Shown: piece by piece, positions 40,426 through 49,365 of the stretch
How positions within the stretch are numbered: position 1 is the first letter of the stretch
Layout of the letters: each line of letters starts with the position of its first letter
Notes under the pieces: model-generated
What the model was told of the DNA's origin: nothing
Database searches by the model: none
What the model saw: the letters and a program-made list of their open reading frames with translations, nothing else
Program-made: the position numbers and the translations under genes
Assembly (NCBI GenBank): GCA_025758065.1
Contig: CP107199.1
Location: 1,155,001-1,219,000 of the forward strand
Origin: Lachnospiraceae bacterium
Lineage (GTDB): Bacteria; Bacillota; Clostridia; Lachnospirales; Lachnospiraceae
Direction of reading: 5' to 3'
Length of the DNA stretch: 64,000 bases

Positions 40426-42150
40426 TCACATTCTCCTAAATCTTTCGTATCTGTGTTCTGCCAGCTCTTCTCCGGACAGTTTCAAATACTTTTCAAAAAA
40501 TCCGATCATAGACCGATCCATATAGCCTGCAATACGGTACAAAGTATCTGTATTTGCCGGTTCTTCCTCTGGAATGATCCTCTCGATCAGCCCCAGTTCC
40601 TTTAAGTCAGCTGCTGTTACCTTCATCACTCTGGCTGCCTCCGGGGCTTTTTTGCTGTCTTTATAAAGAATAGACGCAAAACCTTCCGGTGATAAAATGG
40701 AATAAATGGCATTTTCCATCATCCACACTTCATTTGCTACTGCCATAGCTAAAGCACCGCCGCTTCCTCCTTCACCGATGACAATGGAAAGCACCGGAAC
40801 CTTTAAGGAAGACATTTCAAACAGGTTCTTTGCAATGGCTTCGCCCTGACCTCTTTCCTCTGCCTCCAGTCCGCAGAAAGCTCCTGGTGTGTCTACAAAA
40901 CAGATAATGGGGCGTCCAAAGGTTTCTGCCTGCTTCATTAAACGCAGGGCCTTGCGATAACCATCAGGGGATGGCATGCCAAAATTACGGCGGATATTAT
41001 CCTTGGTGTTCTTTCCCTTCTGCTGTCCGATAACTGTAACCGGCATGCCATGGAACATGGCAATACCGCCTACAATAGCACCATCGTCTTTAAAGCAGCG
41101 GTCACCATGAAATTCTATAAATTCATCAAAAACAGCGTTGATATAATCTAAAGCCGTTGGTCTGTCTGCTTTTCTGGAAAGGAGAACTGTATCCCAGGCA
41201 CTCTTTTCTGTGTTTTCCTTTTTCTGACGGGCTTCTGATACATTAACAGCAGTATCTGCTTTTACAGCATCTTTTTCCACAGCCATATCATGTTTTCTGT
41301 GCATGTAAAGGATCTGTCCGATCACATGCTTTTGATCCTTTCTTGGAAGGATCATGTCTACAAAACCATGCTCTAACAGGAATTCAGCTCTCTGGAAACC
41401 TTCCGGCAGCTTCTGCCCAATGGTCTGCTCAATAACTCTTGGACCGGCAAAACCGATCAGTGCACCTGGTTCTGCAATGATGATATCGCCTAACATTGCA
41501 AAGCTTGCGGTCACGCCTCCGGTAGTCGGATCAGTAAGGACGCTGATAAACAGCTGTCCTGCTTCATGGTGGCGTTTTAAGGCTGCGGAAGTTTTTGCCA
41601 TCTGCATCAGGGAAACAATTCCTTCCTGCATTCTGGCACCGCCGGAGCAGGCAAACAGGATCACCGGAAGCTTTTCCTTTGTAGCACGTTCTACTGCCTC
41701 TGTGATCTTCTCTCCCACTACATGCCCCATACTGCTCATAATAAAGCGGGCATCGCACACACCTACAACAGCAGGATTTCCATCGATCTTTGCCTTTCCA
41801 ATGACAATAGCTTCATTCAGGCCGGATTTTTCTCTGGCTGCTTCTACCTTCTTTTCATAGTTAGGAAAGTCTAAAGGATTGGAAAATGGCATTTCTTTAT
41901 TCCATTCCTCAAAGGTTCCCACATCCGTAAGCATTTCGATCCTGCGGTAAGCATGAACACGGAAGTAGCCGCCGCATTTGGGGCATACATAATAATTGTT
42001 CTTTACGTCTTCCACATAGATCGGCTGTCCGCATTTATTGCATTTGCGCCATAAACCTTCCGGAATAGATGGTTCTTCCCCTTCCTGGCTTACCGGTCTG
42101 TATTTGGTATCTATTTTTGTATACGTTTTTCTGAACATGTTGCGCAGCAT
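40426..42150 (-). CDS. accDA: Fused acetyl-CoA carboxylase carboxyltransferase beta-alpha
   Basis: A single 574-aa protein from the ATG at 42150 (AAAGGAAG site), carrying both carboxyltransferase subunits. Residues 1-280 are AccD with a four-Cys zinc ribbon (CNKC and CPKC) and FACSGGARMQEGIVSLMQMAKT. A linker follows (about 280-315). The AccA part (315-574) has PTALDYINAVFDEFIEFHGDR, GQQKGKNTKDNIRRNFGMPSP and GEGGSGGALAMAVANEVWMMENAIYSILSPEG. It transfers carboxyl from biotin to acetyl-CoA to make malonyl-CoA. The fusion fixes the 1:1 ratio; many clostridia encode the two separately. Confidence 0.95.
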   Translation of the reverse strand: MLRNMFRKTYTKIDTKYRPVSQEGEEPSIPEGLWRKCNKCGQPIYVEDVKNNYYVCPKCGGYFRVHAYRRIEMLTDVGTFEEWNKEMPFSNPLDFPNYEKKVEAAREKSGLNEAIVIGKAKIDGNPAVVGVCDARFIMSSMGHVVGEKITEAVERATKEKLPVILFACSGGARMQEGIVSLMQMAKTSAALKRHHEAGQLFISVLTDPTTGGVTASFAMLGDIIIAEPGALIGFAGPRVIEQTIGQKLPEGFQRAEFLLEHGFVDMILPRKDQKHVIGQILYMHRKHDMAVEKDAVKADTAVNVSEARQKKENTEKSAWDTVLLSRKADRPTALDYINAVFDEFIEFHGDRCFKDDGAIVGGIAMFHGMPVTVIGQQKGKNTKDNIRRNFGMPSPDGYRKALRLMKQAETFGRPIICFVDTPGAFCGLEAEERGQGEAIAKNLFEMSSLKVPVLSIVIGEGGSGGALAMAVANEVWMMENAIYSILSPEGFASILYKDSKKAPEAARVMKVTAADLKELGLIERIIPEEEPANTDTLYRIAGYMDRSMIGFFEKYLKLSGEELAEHRYERFRRM

Positions 42151-42204
42151 ACGACAACTTCCTTTCTGCATTATCCCTATTCAGGATCATAAATATCGGT
42201 CCAC

Positions 42205-42252
42205 GGCCTGGTACATCGTTTTGTAAATAACTGTACTAGTCACGGAGGAAAT
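42205..42252. repeat. Repeat family A, outer-arm fragment before accDA
   Basis: GGTACATCGTTTTGTAAATA followed by ACTGTACTAGTCACG matches the outer arm of the full family A element (50929-51093). Only this arm is present, in the 123-bp gap between accC and accDA, with its outer end facing accDA. Confidence 0.7.
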
Positions 42253-42273
42253 TCCAGATTAAATTTCTAAAAT

Positions 42274-43626
42274 TTATTTTACGTAGTCCGGAAAATACTT
42301 TTCAATAAATCCTGTGTCTGTATCACCCTTCTGAAAAGCTTCATTTTCCAGGATCTCATACTGAAAATCAATATTTGTTTCAATGCCTTCTATGATAACT
42401 TCGCCTAACGCACTGCGCATTTTCGCAATAGCAGATGCACGGTCTTTATCATAAACGATCAGCTTCATGAGCATGGAATCATAGTTAGCCGGTACTTTAT
42501 AACCATTGTAAATATGTGTATCCACACGGACGCCATTTCCACCTGGGATATGCACGTTGGTAATACAGCCCGGACATGGCATAAAGCGCTTCTTCGGGTT
42601 TTCCGCATTAATACGGCATTCAATGGCATGACCCTTGATCTGGATATCTTCCTGTGACACACTTAACGGCTCTCCTGCAGCCACACGGATCTGCTCTTTG
42701 ATCAGGTCAATGCCGGAAACCATTTCTGTTACCGGATGCTCTACCTGGATACGGGTGTTCATTTCCATAAAATAAAAGTTTTTATCTTTATCTAATAAAA
42801 ACTCGATGGTTCCTGCGTTCTCGTAATTAACGGCTTTCGCTGCCTTTACTGCAACTTCACCCATTTTTTTACGAAGCTTTGGGGAAATGACCTCACATGG
42901 AGACTCTTCCATTACCTTCTGATGACGGCGCTGGATGGAGCAGTCACGTTCTCCCAGATGAACAACATTGCCAAACTTGTCACCCATGATCTGAAATTCC
43001 ACATGGCGGGGTTTTTCAATATATTTTTCAATATACATAGTATCATCGGAAAAACCCTTTACAGACTCTAACTGGGCTGCATTAAAATGCTCTGTAAAAT
43101 CCTCTTCGCTTCTGGAAATACGCATTCCCTTTCCACCGCCACCGGAGGAAGCCTTTATCATAACCGGAAAACCGATCTCCTTTGCCACGGCAAGACCGGC
43201 CTCTGCTGTGTATACAGGCTCTTTGCTTCCCGGAACAACAGGAACTCCAGCCTGTATCATGGTATTTCTTGCTTCTGACTTATTTCCCATGCGGTTGATG
43301 ATCTCAGCAGATGGTCCGATAAAGGTAATGTTACACTGCTGGCAAAGCTTTGCAAAACGGGCATTTTCTGATAAAAAGCCAAAGCCCGGATGAATGGCAT
43401 CTGCCTTCATTGCAACAGTTGCAGAGAGAATACGCTCCATATTCAGATAGCTCTGACTGGAAGGAGCCGGGCCGATACAGATAGCTTCATCTGCCAGAAG
43501 CGTGTGAAGACTATCCTTATCTGCCTCTGAGTAAACTGCAACTGTGCGGATACCCATTTCACGGCAGGCTCTGATAATACGGACTGCGATCTCACCTCTG
43601 TTTGCGATCAATATCTTGTTAAACAT
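42274..43626 (-). CDS. accC: Acetyl-CoA carboxylase biotin carboxylase
   Basis: Biotin carboxylase, 450 aa, ATP-grasp enzyme that carboxylates the biotin on AccB. It has MFNKILIANRGEIAVRIIRACREMGI, the GFGFLSENARFA motif, the ATP lid PVMIKASSGGGGKGMRIS, CSIQRRHQKVMEESP, FLLDKDKNFYFMEMNTRIQVEHPVTEMV and GHAIECRINAENP. Length is standard. It sits between fabZ and accDA in the fab operon. Confidence 0.97.
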   Translation of the reverse strand: MFNKILIANRGEIAVRIIRACREMGIRTVAVYSEADKDSLHTLLADEAICIGPAPSSQSYLNMERILSATVAMKADAIHPGFGFLSENARFAKLCQQCNITFIGPSAEIINRMGNKSEARNTMIQAGVPVVPGSKEPVYTAEAGLAVAKEIGFPVMIKASSGGGGKGMRISRSEEDFTEHFNAAQLESVKGFSDDTMYIEKYIEKPRHVEFQIMGDKFGNVVHLGERDCSIQRRHQKVMEESPCEVISPKLRKKMGEVAVKAAKAVNYENAGTIEFLLDKDKNFYFMEMNTRIQVEHPVTEMVSGIDLIKEQIRVAAGEPLSVSQEDIQIKGHAIECRINAENPKKRFMPCPGCITNVHIPGGNGVRVDTHIYNGYKVPANYDSMLMKLIVYDKDRASAIAKMRSALGEVIIEGIETNIDFQYEILENEAFQKGDTDTGFIEKYFPDYVK

Positions 43627-43649
43627 ACTTAATCTCCTATAGACCAGTC

Positions 43650-44075
43650 TTATCCGATCATAAAGGTCAGTTCGCCAACAACTGCAATCTTGCCATCTAC
43701 AGTAGCAGTTGCTTTTCCTACGCCAACCGGTCCCTTCTGTTTAATGATCTCACATTCCAGTCTTAAACGGTCACCTGGAACTACTTTGTGTTTGAATTTT
43801 ACGTTGTTTAATCCGCCAAAATAAGCGGTCTTTCCCTTGAAATTTTCCTGGGAAAGAATAGCTACTGCGCCGGTCTGGGCCAGTGCTTCCACGATCAGGA
43901 CACCTGGCATAACCGGTTCCTGTGGAAAATGGCCTCTGAAATATGGCTCATCATAAGTTACAGATTTATATCCAACAGCCTTTACGCCCGGCTCTAATTC
44001 TTCAATACAGTCTACCAGGAGAAATGGATGTCTGTGCGGAATGATCTCCTGGATTTCTTTAATACCCATTAACAT
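43650..44075 (-). CDS. fabZ: 3-hydroxyacyl-ACP dehydratase FabZ
   Basis: A hot-dog fold dehydratase of 141 aa, removing water from 3-hydroxyacyl-ACP. The start is the ATG at 44075, preceded by AGGAGG 9 nt away. Sixty more codons are open upstream, but they read through a palindromic repeat and are not coding. Catalytic His lies in IPHRHPFLLVD, and the catalytic Glu/Gln helix in FRGHFPQEPVMPGVLIVEALAQTGAV. YFGGLNNVKFKHKVVPGDRL and the C-terminal VVGELTFMIG complete the family pattern. It is in the usual place for Firmicute fab operons. Confidence 0.95.
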   Translation of the reverse strand: MLMGIKEIQEIIPHRHPFLLVDCIEELEPGVKAVGYKSVTYDEPYFRGHFPQEPVMPGVLIVEALAQTGAVAILSQENFKGKTAYFGGLNNVKFKHKVVPGDRLRLECEIIKQKGPVGVGKATATVDGKIAVVGELTFMIG

Positions 44076-44106
44076 GATTTTTGTCCTCCTGTGATACAAT
44101 GTTCTC

Positions 44107-44305
44107 CCGGAACCTTTTATGTACTCTCGGAATCTTTTTGTACTTGATTTTGCGAGAAGATTTTTTGTCAGTTGTACCCAAATTTTTGAGACGTTGGCGT
44201 TGCGTCCGCCTCTAAAATTCGGGTGCGACTGGCGGAAAATCGGCCGCAAAAGCAAGTGCAGGAAAGACTCCGAGAGTACATTTTTTTATTTGGAAAGGTT
44301 CCAGG
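44107..44305. repeat. Full-length palindromic repeat family B in the accB-fabZ gap
   Basis: A long imperfect hairpin. ATGTACTCTCGGAATCTTT (44119 on) pairs with the complement near 44263-44281, then GTACTTGATTTTGCG pairs with CGCAAAAGCAAGTGC. GTACCCAAATTTTTGAGACG pairs with CGTCCGCCTCTAAAATTCGGG. An outer GGAACCTTT/AAAGGTTCC extends it. It is transcribed within the fab mRNA and on that strand ends shortly before the fabZ Shine-Dalgarno. Confidence 0.9.
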
Positions 44306-44315
44306 AGGACATCTA

Positions 44316-44813
44316 TCATTTAATACGGAATAATGGCTGTCCGTACTCTACTACTTCCTCATTATTTACAAGGATTGCTTCAATAACGCCGTCATATTCG
44401 CTTTCGATCTCGTTCATCAGCTTCATTGCTTCGATAATGCCAAGTACCTGGCCTTTTTTCACAGTATCTCCTTCTTTTACAAAGCTTTCTGCATCTGGTG
44501 AGGAAGAGCTGTAGAAGGTTCCTACCAATGGAGATGTGATGACTTTATCAGAAGCAATATCATGGTGTTCTGCTGCTTCTGGTGCTGCTGCAGGTATTTC
44601 TGTGTTTACACTTGTGGAAGCTGCAGTCAGTACAGGTGCAGCGGTTGAAGCCGGAACAGCTGCGACAGCGCCAGGTGCACTAACTGTGATGATCTTTGCT
44701 TCTTCTTTCTCTTTCTTCAGGGAAATGTGCATATCGCCCTGATCCAGTTTAAAGCTGGTCAGCTTTGAATCCGATACCGCCTGAACCAGTGTCAGGATTT
44801 CATCTATATTCAT
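44316..44813 (-). CDS. accB: Biotin carboxyl carrier protein AccB
   Basis: BCCP of acetyl-CoA carboxylase, 165 aa. The C-terminal biotinyl domain has the EAMKLMNEIESEYDG motif, whose Lys is biotinylated, with VGTFYSSSSPDAESFVKEGDTV and VEYGQPLFRIK. A Pro/Ala/Thr-rich flexible linker spans about 40-85, and the N-terminal helix (MNIDEILTLVQAVSDSKLTSFKLDQGDM) is normal. It starts 18 bp after fabF. Confidence 0.96.
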   Translation of the reverse strand: MNIDEILTLVQAVSDSKLTSFKLDQGDMHISLKKEKEEAKIITVSAPGAVAAVPASTAAPVLTAASTSVNTEIPAAAPEAAEHHDIASDKVITSPLVGTFYSSSSPDAESFVKEGDTVKKGQVLGIIEAMKLMNEIESEYDGVIEAILVNNEEVVEYGQPLFRIK

Positions 44814-44831
44814 TGTCCACGTTCTCCTTCC

Positions 44832-46070
44832 TTATGCTGTGAATTTCTTCACGATCAGGCTGGCATTATGTCCACCAAAGCCTAAAGAGTTGCTGATGGC
44901 ATAATTTACATCCATAGATACGCCTTCATGCATGGTGTAATCTAAGTCACAGCCTTCACCTGGTGTTTCCAGACCTACTGTTGGATGTACATAACCATCT
45001 TCAATGCTCTTTACACAGGTAATGAACTCTACGCCGCCTGCTGCGCCTAATAAGTGGCCGATCATGGACTTGGTAGAGTTGATCTTTACTTTATCTGCAT
45101 GATCACCTAAAGCCAGTTTGATCGCCTTTGTCTCGAATAAGTCATTGTGATGGGTGCTGGTTCCATGGGCATTCACATAATCAAGCTGTTCCGGGGTGAT
45201 GCCTGCATCCTTCATGGCAAATTCCATTGCCTTTGCAGCACCACTTCCGTCTTCAGCAGGAGAAGTGATGTGGTATGCATCACAGGTTGCGCCGTATCCA
45301 ACTACTTCTGCCAGGATCTTAGCTCCTCTTGCCTGGGCATGCTCTAAGGACTCTAATACTACGATTCCTGCGCCTTCGCCCATAACAAAACCATTTCTGT
45401 CCTGGTCAAATGGGATGGATGCTTTCTTTACATCATCGGTGGTGTTTAATGCTGTTAAGGAGGTGAAGCCTGCTACACCAATTGGTGTAATACTTGCTTC
45501 TGTACCGCCTGCTACCATTACATCTGCCTCACCGTGCTGGATAGAACGGAATGCTTCACCGATGGAATGTGTACCGGTTGCACATGCAGTTACTACGTTA
45601 ATGCATTTTCCCTTAAGACCAAACTGGATGGAAACATTTCCTGCTGCCATGTTGCTGATCATTAATGGTACTAATAATGGCTCTACTCTTCCCGGTCCTT
45701 TTTCTAACAGTCTTTTTTCGTTGCGCTCTAAAGCCTGTAAGGAACCAATACCGGAGCCTACGCTTACGCCAACACGGAAAGGATCTTCTTTTTCCATGTC
45801 AATGCCTGATGTTTCCAGAGCTTCCTTTGCTGCTGCTACTGCAAACTGGCAGAATGTTTCCATACGGCGTGCAGTTTTCGGATCCATATACTGTTTTGGA
45901 TCAAAATCTTTTACTTCTGCTGCCAGCTTGCACTTAAAATCAGCTGTATCAAAATGAGTGATCGGTGCAATACCTACTGTGTTTGACTTGACCGCAGTCC
46001 AAAAAGCCTCTACACTATTTCCAATTGGGGTAATAGCGCCCATACCTGTTACTACTACTCTTGTATTCAT
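44832..46070 (-). CDS. fabF: 3-oxoacyl-ACP synthase II FabF
   Basis: Elongating condensing enzyme, 412 aa. The nucleophile Cys is in VTACATGTHSIGEA, the two catalytic His in NAHGTSTHHND and GHLLGAAGGVEF, and the C-terminal NYAISNSLGFGGHNASLI is standard. CAGGAG precedes the ATG. The 211-bp gap upstream, between fabG and fabF, is unusually long for this tight operon and contains several stem-loops. Confidence 0.97.
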   Translation of the reverse strand: MNTRVVVTGMGAITPIGNSVEAFWTAVKSNTVGIAPITHFDTADFKCKLAAEVKDFDPKQYMDPKTARRMETFCQFAVAAAKEALETSGIDMEKEDPFRVGVSVGSGIGSLQALERNEKRLLEKGPGRVEPLLVPLMISNMAAGNVSIQFGLKGKCINVVTACATGTHSIGEAFRSIQHGEADVMVAGGTEASITPIGVAGFTSLTALNTTDDVKKASIPFDQDRNGFVMGEGAGIVVLESLEHAQARGAKILAEVVGYGATCDAYHITSPAEDGSGAAKAMEFAMKDAGITPEQLDYVNAHGTSTHHNDLFETKAIKLALGDHADKVKINSTKSMIGHLLGAAGGVEFITCVKSIEDGYVHPTVGLETPGEGCDLDYTMHEGVSMDVNYAISNSLGFGGHNASLIVKKFTA

Positions 46071-46108
46071 ATTTTTAACTCCTGTTCTATTCTTGCCTTG
46101 CCAGTGTA

Positions 46109-46250
46109 AGACGGGCGTTATCTTATATAACGCAGCCGTTCGGGCGTTATCTTCTTGACGAACTGACGTCCGTCAAGAAGCATCGGATTGGCATCCGATG
46201 TAAAAACCAAGTCATACATGCGCTTACAAGCAAGCTTGACGCGCCCGTCT
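46109..46250 (-). other. Multi-stem structured element between fabG and fabF
   Basis: On the mRNA strand an outer stem AGACGGGCG/CGCCCGTCT encloses three hairpins: CATCGGAT-GCCA-ATCCGATG type (46181-46200), TTCTTGACG/CGTCAAGAA (46152-46179) and TAACGC/GCGTTA (46128-46149). A 13-bp direct repeat, CGGGCGTTATCTT on the plus strand (46112-46124 and 46141-46153), lets the 5' strand of the outer stem pair with either copy. No coding frame is supported here. Confidence 0.7.
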
Positions 46251-46281
46251 GCCTTGTTTTTTCCGCCCTATACCTGTTTCG

Positions 46282-47022
46282 TTACATCGCCATGCCGCCG
46301 TCTACTGAAATAACCTGACCGGTAATATAACGTGCTTCCTCAGATGCTAAAAATGCAACTGCATTTGCAATATCCTCTGTCTCGCCAAATGCTTTCATGG
46401 GGATATGCTCTAAAATGGAATTTTTGATCTCATCCTTTAACACTTCTGTCATCTCTGTTTTAATAAAGCCAGGTGCAACTGCATTTACAGTAATTCCACG
46501 GCTTGCCAGCTCTTTTGCCGCACTCTTGGTCAGACCGATGACACCAGCTTTTGCTGCACAATAATTTGCCTGTCCGGCATTTCCTAAAACACCGGATACA
46601 GAGGAGATATTGATGATACGTCCGCTCTTCTGTTTTAACATCTGTCTTGCAATGTGGCGGGTACAGTTGAATACGCCCTTTAAGTTGGTCTGGATCACTG
46701 CATCAAAGTCTTCCTCAGACATCTTCATTAACAGGTTGTCTCTTGTGATACCTGCGTTGTTTACCAGGATGTCCAGATGTCCATGCTCTTTTACCACTGC
46801 ATCTAACATTTCCTTGCAGCTTTCAAAATCGGAAACATTGCACTGAACTGCCTGTCCGTTTCCTCCGGCTGCCTGGATTTCTTTTACTACCTCTTCTGCC
46901 TTTGCAGCAGAACCATTATAATTCACGATCACAAATGCGCCTTTTGCCGCTAATGTTTTAGCGATCTGACGTCCAATTCCACGGCTTGCGCCAGTAACCA
47001 GTGCAATCTTTCCTTCCAGCAT
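46282..47022 (-). CDS. fabG: 3-oxoacyl-ACP reductase FabG
   Basis: An SDR-family beta-ketoacyl-ACP reductase of 246 aa, NADPH-dependent. Cofactor motif TGASRGIGRQIAKTLA, NNAGITRD, the catalytic Ser in INISSVSGVLGN, the YCAAKAG triad, and VNAVAPGFIKTEMTE. The C-terminus ITGQVISVDGGMAM is typical. It starts 12 bp after fabD. Confidence 0.97.
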   Translation of the reverse strand: MLEGKIALVTGASRGIGRQIAKTLAAKGAFVIVNYNGSAAKAEEVVKEIQAAGGNGQAVQCNVSDFESCKEMLDAVVKEHGHLDILVNNAGITRDNLLMKMSEEDFDAVIQTNLKGVFNCTRHIARQMLKQKSGRIINISSVSGVLGNAGQANYCAAKAGVIGLTKSAAKELASRGITVNAVAPGFIKTEMTEVLKDEIKNSILEHIPMKAFGETEDIANAVAFLASEEARYITGQVISVDGGMAM

Positions 47023-47034
47023 GTTTATTCTCCT

Positions 47035-47961
47035 TTATGCCTCTTTTAAAGCTTCTACTACCTTTTCTATATCTTCTAACTTCTCAACATTTAATGTTTT
47101 TACGCTTCTGTCGATCTTTTTCATAAAGCCAGCTAGTGTCTTTCCCGGGCCGATCTCAATGAAAGTATCTACGCCGTCTGCCAGCATAGTTTCCACACAC
47201 TGCTGCCATTTTACGGAAGAAGAAACCTGTTTTACTAAAAGGTCTTTTACAGGCTGTGCTTCTGTTACATACTGGGCAGTCACATTAGCTGCATATGGGA
47301 TGACCGGCTTGTGGATCTCTACATTTTCAAGAACCTTTCCCAGCTTCTCCCCGGCACCAACTAACATTCCGGAGTGGAACGGACCGCTTACATTTAACAT
47401 AATGGCACGTTTTGCGCCTGCTGCTTTTAACTTTTCACAAGCCTCTTCTACAGCTGCTTTCCTGCCGGAAATAACGATCTGTCCCGGACAGTTATAATTT
47501 GCGATCCACACACCATCCATATCTGCAGTCACTTCTTCGATTACTGCTGCATCCAAAGCCAGGATAGCCGCCATAGCACCTTCTCCAGCCGGAACCTCTT
47601 CCTGCATGAAAATACCTCTCTGACGGACAGTGGTGATCGCGTCTTCTTCACTCATAACGCCTACTGCTGCCAGTGCACAGTACTCACCAAGGCTTAAACC
47701 AGCTGCTACATCCGGTTTTACGCCATTTTCTTCTAAAACCTTCATCATGGCAATGCTGGCAGTGACCATGGCTGCCTGTGTGTATTCTGTAATGTCCAGT
47801 CTATCATTTGGCTCAAAGCAAAGCTCTGGAACAGAAAATCCTAAAAGCTCTGTGGCCTTGTCAAATACCTTACGGCCTGTTTCTGTGTGCTCATAAAAAT
47901 CTTTTCCCATACCGCAGGTCTGTGCGCCCTGACCTGGGAAGATAAATGCGATCTTACTCAT
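47035..47961 (-). CDS. fabD: Malonyl-CoA:ACP transacylase FabD
   Basis: Loads malonyl groups onto ACP. From the ATG at 47961 (AGGGAG 8 nt upstream) it is 308 aa. The N-terminal IAFIFPGQGAQTCGMG, the nucleophile Ser in AGLSLGEYCAL (GHSLGE in most enzymes; His replaced by Leu), the Arg of TVRQRGIFMQ, and the catalytic His in NVSGPFHSGML are all visible. A longer frame extends 15 codons upstream without a better site. Confidence 0.95.
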   Translation of the reverse strand: MSKIAFIFPGQGAQTCGMGKDFYEHTETGRKVFDKATELLGFSVPELCFEPNDRLDITEYTQAAMVTASIAMMKVLEENGVKPDVAAGLSLGEYCALAAVGVMSEEDAITTVRQRGIFMQEEVPAGEGAMAAILALDAAVIEEVTADMDGVWIANYNCPGQIVISGRKAAVEEACEKLKAAGAKRAIMLNVSGPFHSGMLVGAGEKLGKVLENVEIHKPVIPYAANVTAQYVTEAQPVKDLLVKQVSSSVKWQQCVETMLADGVDTFIEIGPGKTLAGFMKKIDRSVKTLNVEKLEDIEKVVEALKEA

Positions 47962-47999
47962 ATTCATTACTCCCTGTTTTAAAGCGGTTCCAAAAGTAC

Positions 48000-48926
48000 C
48001 TAACAACGACCTAAAAGTTTCTCTGCCTGACCCATCATCTCTTCGATCATTTCCTTACAGGTCTGCTCTTTGGAAATAAGACCTGCGATCTGACCAGCCA
48101 TAACGGTTCCATTTTTTACATCGCCTTCCTGAACTGCCTTACGAAGAGTTCCTAAGGTCAGGTATTCCAGCTCCTCAAAGGACTTTCCTTCCTGTTCTAA
48201 TTTGATGTATTCCCTGGTCATCTGGTTTCTCAGACAGCGTACCGGATGTCCATGGGTTCTTCCTGTAACAGTGGAGTCGATATCCTTTGCCTTGATAATA
48301 CGTTCTTTGTAATTTTCATGTACAATAGACTCTTTGGAAACAACGAAGCGGGTACCGATCTGTACTGCTTCTGCGCCTAACATAAATGCAGCTGCAATGC
48401 CTCTTCCGTCACCAATACCACCTGCTGCGATAACCGGGATAGATACAGCATCTACAACCTGCGGTACTAAAGTCATGGTAGTTTCTTCGCCGATATGTCC
48501 GCCGGATTCCATTCCTTCTGCAACAACAGCATCAGCACCATATTTTTCCATACGGCGTGCCAGAGCAACTGATGCAACAACCGGGATGACCTTAACGCCT
48601 GCAGCCTTCCACATATCCATATATTTTTCAGGGTTTCCGGCACCGGTAGTAACTACCTTGATGCCTTCTTCTACAACTACCTTTGCTACATCATCAGCGT
48701 GTGGGCTTAACAGCATAACATTTACACCAAAAGGCTTATCTGTCAGCTTTCTTGCTTTGCGGATCTCTTCACGGACTACTTCTCCAGGAGCGTTTGCTCC
48801 GCCGATCAGTCCCAGACCGCCTGCCTCAGATACAGCTGCAGCAAGGTGATGTTCCGCCACCCATGCCATTCCTCCCTGAATGATGGGATATTCGATTCCT
48901 AACATTTCTGTGATTCTTGTCTTCAT
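48000..48926 (-). CDS. fabK: FMN-dependent enoyl-ACP reductase II FabK
   Basis: A 308-aa triclosan-insensitive enoyl-ACP reductase from the ATG at 48926 (GGAGG site). TIM-barrel motifs are PIIQGGMAWVAEHHLAAAVSEAGGLGLIG, FGVNVMLLSPHADD, VAEGMESGGHIGEETTM, VIAAGGIGDGRGIAAAFMLGAEAVQIGTRFV and TGRTHGHPVRCLRN. No FabI is seen in this window, and FabK is probably the operon's enoyl reductase. It lies between acpP and fabD as in streptococci. Confidence 0.95.
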   Translation of the reverse strand: MKTRITEMLGIEYPIIQGGMAWVAEHHLAAAVSEAGGLGLIGGANAPGEVVREEIRKARKLTDKPFGVNVMLLSPHADDVAKVVVEEGIKVVTTGAGNPEKYMDMWKAAGVKVIPVVASVALARRMEKYGADAVVAEGMESGGHIGEETTMTLVPQVVDAVSIPVIAAGGIGDGRGIAAAFMLGAEAVQIGTRFVVSKESIVHENYKERIIKAKDIDSTVTGRTHGHPVRCLRNQMTREYIKLEQEGKSFEELEYLTLGTLRKAVQEGDVKNGTVMAGQIAGLISKEQTCKEMIEEMMGQAEKLLGRC

Positions 48927-48972
48927 TCTTTCCTCCAAAATTCCGGGATTTTCCCGCAGTCTTGTAGAAACA

Positions 48973-48996
48973 GCGTGCTTCCTATAGTAAGCACGC
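48973..48996 (-). other. Hairpin between acpP and fabK
   Basis: GCGTGCTT and AAGCACGC form a perfect 8-bp stem with an 8-nt loop on the acpP-fabK mRNA. A short TGTTTCT follows, so it may act as a weak attenuator that favours high acpP expression or as a stabilising 3' end. Confidence 0.5.
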
Positions 48997-49038
48997 CGTC
49001 CCCCTGTTGCTATTAACGTTCTTTGCGTTTACTTAAAC

Positions 49039-49272
49039 TTAAGCCTCAACGCCCTTGTTCTTTAAATAATTCATAACATCGCCTACAGTAGCCAGATTCT
49101 CCAAATCTTCTGCAGGGATTTCTACGGAATACTCATCCTCTAAAGCCATAACCAGTTCAAACAGATCTAAGGAATCTGCTCCTAAATCTTCCTTAAAAGA
49201 GGAAGCCTCTGTGATGCTGTCTGCATCTACGCTTAACTGATCTGCAATAATTTCTTTCATCTTCTCTAACAT
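49039..49272 (-). CDS. acpP: Acyl carrier protein
   Basis: ACP, 77 aa, four-helix acidic protein. The phosphopantetheine Ser is in GADSLDLFELVMALEDEY. The N-terminal helix MLEKMKEIIADQLSVDADSI and the C-terminal VGDVMNYLKNKG are standard. It lies second in the fab operon, after fabH. Confidence 0.97.
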   Translation of the reverse strand: MLEKMKEIIADQLSVDADSITEASSFKEDLGADSLDLFELVMALEDEYSVEIPAEDLENLATVGDVMNYLKNKGVEA

Positions 49273-49365
49273 AATATTGTTCTCCTTTTTCTGATTAAAA
49301 TTTATAGTTTATCTTATCCGCTGCGGCAAAGCCGCTGCGTGTATATTACTGTATATATTACTGTG

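Noticed and set aside
41354..41860. 168-aa open frame antisense to accDA
   Set aside because: Shadow frame of a well-supported gene; no start signal.
44076..44255. N-terminal 60-codon extension of fabZ
   Set aside because: It reads through a palindromic repeat, and AGGAGG is correctly placed before the ATG at 44075.
45196..45957. 253-aa open frame on the plus strand
   Set aside because: It lies entirely antisense to fabF, has no ribosome binding site or family pattern and is a shadow of fabF codon use.
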